Below, piece after piece: positions 55,272 through 64,000 of a DNA stretch of 64,000 nt; the stretch's first letter is position 1; every line of letters begins with the position of its first letter. Source of the DNA: Puccinellia tenuiflora (Eukaryota > Streptophyta > Magnoliopsida > Poales > Poaceae). The position numbers and the translations under genes were made by a program. The DNA lies in NCBI GenBank assembly GCA_012064385.1, contig QRDG01000131.1:632459-696458 (forward strand), given 5' to 3'. The notes under the pieces were generated by a model. It made no database searches, was not told the DNA's origin, and saw only the letters and a program-made list of their open reading frames with translations.

Positions 55272-58200
55272 TCATTTAGATTTGTCTGCCCCTTCATCGT
55301 CATCATCTGATTGGACTGGAGTTGGTGGGCATGGTATTTCCTTGAAGATGGTGGTCAAGGAGACCATGTTGGCAATTTTGCTAGCGTAACCGGAGATAGC
55401 GCGAAGGATCTTCTTGCGTTCTTGGTCATCCAGCGGCGTGCCGTCCTCCTTTTCAAGAGGGAAGCCGGATGCAACACGCCAGGCTTCTGTCTCCGGGTAA
55501 TGCGCTATCATCAAGCCCAAGGCCGTCTTCGCACCTCCGCGAGCACTGGATCGAAGCCGTTCATCGAAGAATGAAACTGCTTCGGCCAGTTCAGCTTCTA
55601 AGCTGGCAAGGTTTGCTGGGGGCTCAGGTTTGCCAGGAAAGAACTTCTCGGCAAGCTCTTTTCCTGAAGAAAGAATCTTCGGGATAAGTTCCCCTAATTC
55701 CAATATCCGGTCAAGCCGGTTTTCCGCCATCAGTTCATGTCCATAACCCGCCGGAGCTGGAAAAAGGCGATGTTCAATTATATTTGGCTAAGACAGAAAG
55801 CAATGAGTTTAAGTTTTTTCAAAACTTACTCAGAAGCTGGTTGTCGATAGCCAGCTATTCGTCAAGGCGTTTGTCAAGCCGATCCTGGACGTCGTGAAGG
55901 GCATCCTTGTGATTCTGCCTTTCCGTCTCCAGAGTTTGTTCGGCTTTGGCAAGGTTACTCTTGACCGTCTCCAGCTCCGCCGCCATTGATTGGTTAAGCT
56001 TATTAAGCTCAATGTTTTCGTTGTGGAGCCGGTCGAGAATGCTGGCGTTCTCAGCAAGCTCCTTGGCTTTTATAATGGCGTCTGCGAGACAAAATGTCAG
56101 CAGTATAAAAATACCCATTATAGAAAGTTAAGTTTCGGCATTAATACCTTGGTATTGAACCCGGTTTGCTTCAAACGCGGCGATAATGGCGTCCTTGTTC
56201 GCCAGCTCGGTTTTCAGCCGGCGCATCTCCTGATTTTGCACACCCAAACAATTGATGGTTTCAGCGCCAATTTTTCGGTGGATCTGCGTAAGGAATTGCT
56301 AAAAGCCTAAAGCTATATTTACAAGTTAAGGTGGCTACATGACGACATTTCACGGCTAGGGGGCTAAGTGTATGCATGCGCATTGACTCGGATCACTATG
56401 TCGGATAGTTCTAATAACTTAACCCGGCATACTGCTCGGGGGCTACTAGGGAAGACATTTACCTGGTAGTGCTCGCGGAGAGGCGTCATGCCGGCCTCAA
56501 AGCTATCAGCAAAGTAATTCTGCTGATCTTCAAGGATCTCAATGACATCAAAGGTGTCATAGGCCTTGGTCTGATCCGGTTCATCATCCCGGACAGTTGT
56601 TCCTTTCTTCCGGGGAAGCCGAGGTGCTTTCATGAATCGGCTCATGAACTCCGGCTTGATGCGTCCCTCCTCATCAAAGGCTTCTGCTTTGATTGGAGGA
56701 AAGGTTGGGGCATCATTAGCCGGAGCTTCAACCCTTGGTGAAGAAGTTTCTACCACTTTCCCCGTCATCTCCGTCCACTGGGTTGGAGGAATAACCCCGG
56801 CTCTCCCGAGAGGTGGAGCTGTAACCATGGTGCAGGCGGAGCCCTCTTCCATCAGAGTCGGCTCTGAAGCCGAAGGAGTTGGGGGAGGAATGGCGGGTGA
56901 AGCTTTCGTCCTTGTGGCAACCGTCTTTATTCTCAGGGGAGCGCCTTTCTTTATCCTGCAAAGGTAAAAGGTTAAGTTTAGCAAATCCGGCATTGCTGCA
57001 AAGGAATGAAGAGATGTTGTCAGCCGACTTACTTCTTGCTGGGGATGTTGAGCCCAGCGAGAGCATCATCATCTTCAGACGACTTAACGCCAATCGTGGT
57101 CGACTGGTTTTTCCTCTTCCGGCTCTCTGCGGTAGCCTAAGAAAAGGAGATAGACCGTGTGGGTGCCTTGGCGGACAAGGGCTTGCCAGCAGGGCGGATG
57201 TCGGAAAGTCCAGGAATCTGGCATATTGCATGTTAGTCCGACAAAAGCAAACCCGAATATCTCAAAGAATTGAAATTTGGTTCGTCAAAGTACCTTTGGG
57301 GGAGGGTTGGTTGCCGTATACATTGACAATGATTCTTCATATTGCCGGCCTTCGCCAGGCCGGGCTTTGATAAGCTTGTTGAAGTGAGCCTCAAAGAGGT
57401 CTTGCTCCAGGTCTTTCTTGTTGATCCGCATGGGATCAGATTCGCCCGTGTACTCGCATAAAAGCCGAGCATGATGTTGGAGGGGCTGGATCCGTCTTTT
57501 CATCCAGCAGATTATGGTGTCCTCCCCAGTCAAGGGAGGAGTGCCAGAAGTCAACTGCGCAATCCTTGCTTGAATGGCGGCATGTTCTGCCGGCATTCCA
57601 GCCGACGGTTTCTTTTTCCATGAGGGCAGGGGTGTGCCGGCTTCGTCTGTGAAAGGAACAAGCCCCTGCAGCCGGTTTGGCGGCGCCACGTCCTTGCAGT
57701 AGAAGAAGGTGGACGCCCATCCCTTTGCCGAATCAACGATCGGCACCTGAGGGTACCAATCAATATCCCGGCGGCAGTTGAAACTGATAGAGCCGGCCAC
57801 TAGCAGCTCCTTGTTTACGGTTTGCCTCTTGACTCGGAAGCATCGTTCGAAGAAGTCTAACCTAGGTTTTATGCCTAAATATCCTTCGAAGAGTGCTACA
57901 AAGCCGGAGATGTATAGCAAACTGTTGGGAGTAATGTTGTGGAGCTGGAGGCCGTAATGGTCGAGGAGCTCTATCAGAAAAGCCGAAGGCGGCAAAGAAA
58001 ACCCCCTAATAACATGGGAAGTGAGAAGTACCCTTTCGTCATTAATGGGGGTAGGAGAAGGGTCGCCTAAGGCGGATCGCCAAGTCGGCGACGACTCTGA
58101 GGGTGGAAGGATGGCTCCATCGGTCTCCATCCCCTTCAGCTCGATTTCTTCCACCACCGAGCAACCCCAGTTGTGGGACGGGTTGTTGGCCGCACTCTTG

Positions 58201-58493
58201 TTGTTGCCGGCTTCCTCCTCCTCTTCGTCGACACTGACATCTTCGGCGGCAACATTGGCAGACGTGTGTGTGGAGGCCACAGTAGTAGCGGCTTCGGCTG
58301 CAGCTTTTGCGAGAGCCACTTCATCGCGGCCCGAAGCGGTGGAGGTACTCACCGGAGCGGAGGGAGATGCAGTGGTGGCGGCGGATGGCACGGTGCCGGC
58401 AGCGGCGGCTGTGGACGCAGAGCCTTCCACTGGCGGAGCCGTGTCGAGAGGCGTGGCATCAACGACGGGAGAGCTTGGAGCACTAGATGCCAT
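55272..58493 (-). CDS. Antisense multi-exon gene (Transposase_28-like family)
   Basis: Predicted exons: 58493-57294, 57217-57033 (or from 57136), 56955-56463, 56298-56148, 56081-55830 and 55756-55272. All five introns begin GT and end AG, and the phases join exactly, giving 2766 nt (921 residues). Exon 1 has an Ala/Ser/Thr-rich N-terminus, an acidic patch, then the domain called putative gypsy type transposon (Pfam Transposase_28) at about residues 155-340, including RGFSLPPSAFLIELLDHYGL. Exon 2 is Lys/Arg-rich (SRKRK), exon 3 Pro-rich, exons 4-5 coiled coil, and exon 6 ends DDDDEGADKSK. Two in-frame TAG codons occur (57139-57137 and in exon 5 near 55857-55855), both at likely CAG codons. The first is avoided with the better acceptor at 57138-57137. 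Function is unknown. Confidence 0.75.
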
Positions 58494-58597
58494 GGATCTC
58501 GGTGATGAATGGGGAGAGCTCTAGCTCAGGAGATCTAAGAGGAAGAATCTAGGGTTTGCGAATGGAGGCGTGGACGTGATGAAGGCGAGGCGTCCAG

Positions 58598-58608
58598 CTT
58601 AAATAAGG
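58598..58608 (-). promoter_or_regulatory. Candidate TATA box of the antisense gene
   Basis: The minus strand reads CCTTATTTAAG, a TATA-like element about 105 bp upstream of the ATG at 58493, leaving room for a start near 58570 and a short leader. It is independent of the LTR promoter and sits between the gene and the 3' LTR. Confidence 0.4.
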
Positions 58609-58961
58609 GGCGCGCTGAGATTCGAGCAACGGCCAGGAGCCGTAGTTTTCGCCACGCGTCATGGGATCGAGCCATTGGAGAAGTTCCTTCCCTCCGATGC
58701 CTCGATTCTTGTGCGGGGAAAATGGAGTTAGCTCCTGCATTCAAAGATGCTCCTCCACTCGCACTGATGGGTCTGACATAGCCATCAAATCGGCGGACGA
58801 GTGTCATTACTCGTCCAAGTGCTTTTCGTCATACAAAGCCGGCGCACCGAAATCGACAAAGCTGTTCGACATGATTGTAGGTTTCTGGGAATGCTCCAAG
58901 ACTGAAGTCGGATGATGAATTTCCCGGACAACACATTGAAGCCAGCCGCTGAAGTACCTGA

Positions 58962-58978
58962 AGCTTTCCGGGGGCTAC
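58962..58978 (+). promoter_or_regulatory. Retand polypurine tract region
   Basis: CTTTCCGGGGGCTAC lies directly before the TGTTGGGG start of the 3' LTR. The GGGGG core fits a polypurine tract, though it is short. Confidence 0.5.
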
Positions 58979-59495
58979 TGTTGGGGTTATGCCGAACAGG
59001 TATCCTCACGAAGAGGACTAAAAGCCAACATACTAGGGTGGCCCATAGTGGTGGTAAGCCGAATCCGGCTTACCGGGCGGCCCAGTATGATGAAGCGCAG
59101 GAGGCCCATCCGGCTAAGGGAAGGTTCCAGAAGCCGGCTTGCATTGCGGAAGACGTAGCCCACAAGGCAGGGCCCAAGCCGATGAGATTAGAAGTCTGTA
59201 CTTAGTCGGTTAGGTTTCCTCCTGTAAGCCCTAGGTCCGGACGCCTTTATAAGCCCGCCTACGGGACGCCTTAGGGCACGAACCAGAACGATCTCGATCC
59301 ACCTTTCACTGTAATCAGCGATATCGCCTTATAGTGAATTATAGCAGCACGTAGGATCTCACCACCGTCGTGAGATCCGAAGCTGGGTAAACCCTTTGTC
59401 ATCCCGTCGCCGGAACAACCCTCGTCTCCAAAACCCCTCTCTCTACCTAGCTCGATGGCACCCCTACCGCGGCTATATTCGACAATACCACGACA
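58979..59495 (+). repeat. Retand 3' LTR (517 bp)
   Basis: It starts TGTTGGGGTTATGCCG and ends ATACCACGACA. Compared with 47628-48135 I count on the order of 45-50 differences including short indels, much more than for the other LTR pairs here. Confidence 0.93.
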
Positions 59496-60050
59496 ACGCA
59501 TCTTTGGAAGATGTCGGAAGTGCTTCGTTTGTAAAGTTGCCCGTCAATAATCGTGTATGCCTTTGCTCGGCGCTCAATTTGACGGCTCAACACCTCGTTG
59601 TCCTTGGGCAGTTTCTTATTCATCAGGAAATCAATGTAAGACGTGGTCCAATCTGGTGTTACCAAACACACTTGAACTGATTCTGCCGACAAGGGATAAT
59701 CTTCGTCGCCACCTTTGATGGACAGCTTATGTAGATGGTGGAGAAATACATCTGGGGGCACTGCCTTTTGCCTGGAGCTTATTCTGGCCAAGGTGTCAGC
59801 AGCTTCATTGTCATCTCGGGAGATATGTCGGACCTCTAAGCCGGCAAAGCATCTACCGAACTCGTCGACTGTTCTCCTGTATTCCGCCATTGTGGGACTT
59901 TTCGTGTCCCAGCATCTATCAAGTTGCTGTACAACAAGATCCGAGTCACCATAGTAGAGGATGCGCTTCACTCCCAACTCCTTAGTCATATGAAGGCCAT
60001 GGAGGAGAGCCTCATACTCTGCTACATTGTTGGTGGCGTTGAAGTGGATT
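59496..60050 (-). pseudogene. Retand C archaeal-type RNase H end and integrase start
   Basis: The minus frame reads YYGDSDLVVQQLDRCWDTKS, HISRDDNEAADTLARISS and the linker to integrase (TPDWTTSYIDFLMNKKL, RRAKAYTIIDGQLYKR), ending at the inserted LTR. It shows the correct frame across the point where the plus copy is shifted (NEAADTLA). Confidence 0.9.
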
Positions 60051-61562
60051 CAGAGGACATAACTGAGCTTGTCACCCTTAGGCGACTTTAGCACTACTCC
60101 AGCCCCCGAGCCTGCCTTCATCTTTGAGCCATCAAAGTGCATTATCCAGTATTGAGAATCCGGCAAAGGTGTGCTCTCCATCGCCTCTGTCCAATCTGCA
60201 ACAAAGTCGGCTAGAACTTGGGATTTGATGGCGGTCCTTGGCTTATACTGGATGTCAAAGGCTGCTAACTCGATGCCCCATTTGGCGACTCGGCCCGTTG
60301 CATCAGCATTGTTGATGATGTCCTTTAGTGGAGCTTTGCTGACCACTATGATTGTGTGATCCTGGAAGTAATGCCGTAGCTTTCTGGCGGCAAAGAATAC
60401 ACCATAGGCTAACTTCAGGTAGTGAGGGTAGCGTTGCTTTGAATCTAAGAATACCTCGCTAATGAAATAGACAGGGCGCTGATCCGGCCATTGCTTCCCT
60501 TCCTCCAGGCGCTCCACTACAATGACTGCACTTATCACGAAATTCGTGGCCGACATGTAGAGGAGAAGCGGCTCTTTTTCCCTCGGAGCTGCTAAGATTG
60601 GAGCATGCATCAATGTATACTTCAGCTATGCCAAAGCTGCCTCTGCTTCCTCTGTCCAAACAAAATTGTCCGACTTCTTGAGGAGCTTGTATAATGGCAA
60701 TGCTTTGTCACCAAGCTGGCTAATGAATCGGCTTACACCCGCGGTGGAACCCGTAAGCCGCTGTATGTCCTTTAGACAATTCGGCCTCTCGATGTTCTGA
60801 ATCGCCTTTATCTTTTCCGGGTTAACTTCAATTCCTCTTTGAGAAACAATGAAGCCCAGAAGTTTGCCTGCGGGTACTCCGAAGACGCATTTTGCTGGAT
60901 TAAGCTTGATCTGGTACTCCCTTAGATTTGCAAAGGTTTCCGACGGATTGGCGATAAGATCGCCACGCTTCTTCGACATGACCGCTATGTCATCGACGTA
61001 GACATGAACATTGCGGCCAATTTACTTGTCCAAACACTGCTGCATACACCTTTGGTAAGTAGCACCGGCATTCTTTAAGCCAAAAGGCATTGTGACATAG
61101 CAGTAATTGCCATATGGCGTGGTGAAGGATGTCTTGACTTGATCTGACTCCTTCATCTTAATCTGATGATAACCTGAATAAGCGTCTAGAAAACATAGCA
61201 TCTCTGAGCCGGCAGTTGAATCAATGACCTGATCGATATGCAGTAAGGCGAACGGATCCTTAGGGCAGGCTTTGTTTAAACCAGTGAAATCAATGCACAT
61301 ACGTACCTCAGAGGTGTTTTTCTTTGGAACAAGCACGGGATTTGCCAACCAATCAGTGTGGACAACTTCACGGATGAATTTGGCGGCGGTGAGCCTTAGG
61401 ATCTCTTTTCCAACCGCCTTGCGCTTCTCAGTTCCGAGCCGGCGGAGGCCTTGTTTGACTGGCTTAGCGTCCTTGTTGACTTTTAAGGAGTGCTCGGCAA
61501 GTTTCCTCGGGACACCTGGCATGTCGGACGGTGACCAAGCAAAGATATCCCGGTTCTCACGG
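60051..61562 (-). pseudogene. Retand C reverse transcriptase and both RNases H
   Basis: From the right: RENRDIFAWSPSDMPGVPRK, LANPVLVPKKN, LDAYSGYHQIKM, MPFGLKNAGATYQRCM, TAA near 61022, YVDDIAVMSKK with intact catalytic residues, then RNase H with the intact tether AKWGIELAAFDIQYKPRTAI, and the start of the second RNase H (YWIMHFDGSKMKAGSGAG). Stops are at about 61022, 60626 (TAG, Gln expected) and 60050. It is less damaged than the plus copy. Confidence 0.9.
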
Positions 61563-61585
61563 AGAAACTTGACGAGCTCGTCTTA

Positions 61586-62821
61586 CTATTTGTCATCGAG
61601 GCCGGCACCGATGATGGCCTCCTTTGTCGGATCATCCTTTGAGAGCTTAATTTTCTTGGTGTCATCCTTTGGCTTGAAGCTCGAGTCAACCTTAGAGGAC
61701 GGCCTTTCAGTTGCCGGCATCTCATCTAGACCCATTGTCTTCTTGAGATCCTCCAATTCTTCCTGGCAGATTTCTTCTTCAGCATGGACGGCATTGGCAG
61801 CCTCACACTCTTTGGCTTTCTTGAAGTCTCCTTTGACTGTGATGATCCCATTGAGTCCCGGCATTTTCAGCTTGCTATAGATGTAGCAGGGCCGAGCCAT
61901 AAATTTGGCGAAAGCCGGACGTCCAAAGATTGCATGATATGCACTTTTAAAGGGAACCACCTCAAAAGAGACGTCTTCTGTCCGGAAATTATCCGTGCCG
62001 CCAAAGGTGACCTTCAAGGTGATCCTTCCCATTGAGGAGGCTGGTCGTCCCGGCACAATCCCATGAAACTTCACATTGCTGTGGCTGAGTTGTGACTCGG
62101 AAAGACACATTCTCTTCAATGTAGAGGCGTAGAGTATGTTGATGCTACTCCCACCGTCCATATGCACCTTTGTCAACTTGTATTTGTCGACTATAGGGCT
62201 GACGACAAAAGCGTAGGTGCGTGTTGAAGGAACTCTGTCCAGGTGATCGCTCCGATCCCATGTGATGGGAATGTCGGACCAATCCAAATACTGAGGAACT
62301 GCAGGTACCGTAGCATTGAGTTCTCACCAAGCCGCCTTTTCCTTGCGAGAGGAATCTGTTGCCAGATTGATGATGAGGCTTTCGGCATGCTTAGGAAATT
62401 TACTGCTTTTTCCGTCTTTGGAGGCTGCGTCATCTGACTCTGAAGCAGCGTCCTCCTTCTCTTTGTCATCCTTCCTAGACTTGCGCTTGTTCCTTGACTT
62501 GCCGGCTTTGGGATCTTTGGCAATGTCCCGATTGATATGACATTGCTGGAGCGTGTGGGAGCTCGTTCCATCCGGCCTCAGATGATGGACACAGGGGTTG
62601 TGGTTGATGTCGTCATACTTAACCGCTGGCGGTCGGGATGATTGGTTGTTTGCCGGCTTCTTGCCCTGCCACTTGGTATTGCTTGAGCCACCCTTACCAA
62701 AGGCGGCAGCAACCTCGTGATAGGTCGGCTTGGTCTTCAACTTTCTTTTTCCCGGACTCACGCCTACGGGTTTCACCGTCCTCCTTGTTGTCATCGTCAG
62801 CAGCGGCGTACTTGTTTGCAC
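61586..62821 (-). pseudogene. Retand C nucleocapsid-like region and protease
   Basis: The Cys/His cluster CVHHLRPDGTSSHTLQQC, a Lys/Asp/Glu-rich spacer, a TGA at about 62324 (Trp-Arg expected in KAAWRELN), then the protease with VHMDGGSSINILYAS and AIFGRPAFAKFMA. A TAG at about 61586 interrupts the link to RT. A small frameshift near 62700-62800 separates it from capsid. Confidence 0.88.
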
Positions 62822-63395
62822 AAGCGAGCAAGCCCCCCAAAGTTTCCGACTCGTCGTTGTAGATCATGAAGCGAAAAGTTGTCCCTTTCCTAAGAGATTG
62901 CTTGAAGGCATCGATCGCCTAAGTTTCTGAGACGTCTTCGCAAGCATTTTTGATTTCACTCCATCGTGAGGCGAACTCACGGCTAGACTCGTTCTTTTGC
63001 TGCACACACCGCTGTAAGTCGAAAATTGACTTTGGGCGCTTATATGTGCCCTGGAAGTGTCGAATAAAGACGCGCTTCATGTCACTCCAGGTATGAACTG
63101 TCCTTTCCCGCAAACCTTCGATCCACATACGTGTCGTCCCGGTTAACATCAGGGGCAAAAATCGCACTACGGAGTCGGCGCTGCCATTATATATGTCGCA
63201 GGCACTGACGTAATCTGAGAGCCAGGTCTCAGGAATAGCCGTACCATTGTACTTCTCCACCATCTTTGTTACGTTCGACAAAGTGGGAGGTAGTATTTGC
63301 TCTCTGATTGTTCTACCAAAACACTTGGGGCCGAGGTATTCGGCATCTCTGGCCGACTTCCTCTCCTCGATTAGGCTTCGAACATCATTGGCTGA
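62822..63395 (-). pseudogene. Retand C capsid domain
   Basis: The minus frame reads KMVEKYNGTAIPETWLSDY, VRFLPLMLTGTTRMWIEGL, HTWSDMKRVFIRHFQGTYKR and FDLQRCVQQKNESSREFA, then ACEDVSET, TAG and the final FKQSLRKGTTFRFMIY block. It is nearly intact and is the reference for the lesions in the plus copy at 50049-50105. Confidence 0.88.
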
Positions 63396-63476
63396 TGGCG
63401 GTTTTCCAACCGACTTTTCTTGCCTTGGTTCTTCCCTATGACGGCTCTGGCTTACCCCACTCGCGTGGGCGCCAAC

Positions 63477-64000
63477 TGTCGTGGTATTGTCGTATCTAGC
63501 CGCGGCAGGGGTGCCATCGAGCTAGGTAGAGAGAGAGGGGTTTAGGAGACGTGGGGTGTTCCGGCGACGGGATGACAAAGGGTTTACCCAGCTTCGGATC
63601 TCGCAACGCTGGCGAAACCCTTCGTGCTGCTATAATTCACTATAAGGCAATATGCGCCGATTACAATGAAAGGTGTCTAGGGCTTCTCAAAGTATCTCTG
63701 CCCTAAGGCGTCCCGTAGGCCGGCTTATAAAGGCATCCGGTCCTAGGGCTTACAGGAGGAAACCTAACCGACTAAGTCACAGAGTTCTACTCTAATCCGG
63801 CTTGGGCTCCTCCTTGTGGGCCAAGTCTTCCTCACTGTGGGCCGGCTTCTGGAACCTTCCCTTAGCCGGATGGGCCTCCTGCATTTCATCGCACTGGGCC
63901 GCTCGGTAAACCGGAATTCAGCTTACCACCACTACGGGCCACCCTGGTACGCTGGCTTTAGTCTCCTTCGTGGAAGTACCTATTCGGCATAACCCCGACA
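63477..64000 (-). repeat. Retand C 5' LTR (524 bp)
   Basis: The minus strand runs from TGTCGGGGTTATGCCG at 64000 to ATACCACGACA at 63477, so the LTR ends exactly at the window edge. A TATA box (TTTATAAGC) is near 63730-63722. The PBS follows as TTGGCGCCCACGCGAG at 63475-63460. Confidence 0.9.

Larger units (their letters stand above)
47628..59495 (+). mobile_element. Retand-type Tat element with antisense gene
   Basis: The element is 11.9 kb: 5' LTR 47628-48135, PBS about 48137-48154, gag, a 26-N gap at 49712-49737, pol to about 54675, an antisense gene 58493-55272, PPT and 3' LTR 58979-59495. The domain order gag, protease, RT, RNase H, archaeal-type RNase H, integrase is that of the Tat lineage, and an antisense ORF behind integrase is known from Retand/Grande-type relatives. 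The flanks do not match: ATCAT (47623-47627, in Copia) against ACGCA (59496-59500, in another Retand copy). The LTRs differ by nearly a tenth by eye. It may therefore be a recombinant or a misjoin. Confidence 0.9.
59496..64000 (-). mobile_element. Retand copy C: 5' LTR, gag to integrase start
   Basis: This minus-strand copy has its 5' LTR at 63477-64000, a PBS at about 63460-63475, capsid, protease, RT, both RNases H and the start of integrase. It is cut at 59496 in the middle of an integrase block (after FQRC) by the 3' LTR of the plus-strand element. The first ~1.5 kb of gag present in the plus copy is missing: about 85 bp after the PBS it is already at the capsid. It is closely related to the plus copy and forms a large inverted repeat with it. 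The remaining integrase and 3' half are not in the window. Confidence 0.92.

Overview
This window is a block of nested LTR retrotransposons from a large grass genome. I found no host gene, tRNA, rRNA, CRISPR array or prokaryotic feature. The families point to a grass, most likely a large-genome Pooideae (Triticeae or oat type): chromodomain Ty3/Gypsy elements of the Tekay type with ~4 kb LTRs, Tat-lineage Ty3/Gypsy elements with a second RNase H, Athila-type elements, and a SIRE-like Ty1/Copia element. Species cannot be fixed from the sequence alone.

Layout. 1-2726: right-hand LTR of a minus-strand Tekay-like element (A) running off the left edge. It sits inside the 3' LTR of a second minus-strand Tekay-like element (B, 2727-12142), which has intact PBS and PPT but only ~2.1 kb of non-coding interior. 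B lies in an Athila-like LTR (12143-13467), which lies in the leader of a minus-strand Tat element (Tat-1, 13468-14885), which lies in the 5' region of a plus-strand Copia element (14886-~16200). That Copia resumes at 45294-47627 (integrase C-terminus, RT, RNase H). Between the Copia pieces is a minus-strand Tat element (Tat-2) in three pieces: ~16201-17095, 29661-30502 and 42506-45293. It is split by a full-length Tekay element (17096-29660, gag-pol-chromodomain, plus strand) and by a solo LTR (30503-42505). The solo LTR is itself split by an inverted solo LTR of the same family (31231-33152) and by an Athila element (33473-41898, gag and protease only). From 47628 to 59495 is a plus-strand Retand-type Tat element, followed by part of a minus-strand Retand copy (59496-64000) whose 5' LTR ends exactly at the window edge.

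The nesting is supported base by base: target-site duplications flank the Athila (GCCAG), both solo LTRs (CTTCT, GACAT) and, with one mismatch, the Tekay element (GCCGG/GTCGG). Crossing out the insertions restores the Tat-2 integrase frame. Almost all coding regions are broken by stops and small indels.

The most interesting object is in the Retand-type element: an antisense, apparently six-exon gene (58493 down to 55272). All five introns have GT-AG ends, the phase is kept throughout (~921 codons), and it is far better preserved than the sense pol beside it. The same element also looks chimeric: its outer flanks do not match, its LTRs differ by nearly a tenth, and it holds a run of 26 Ns.
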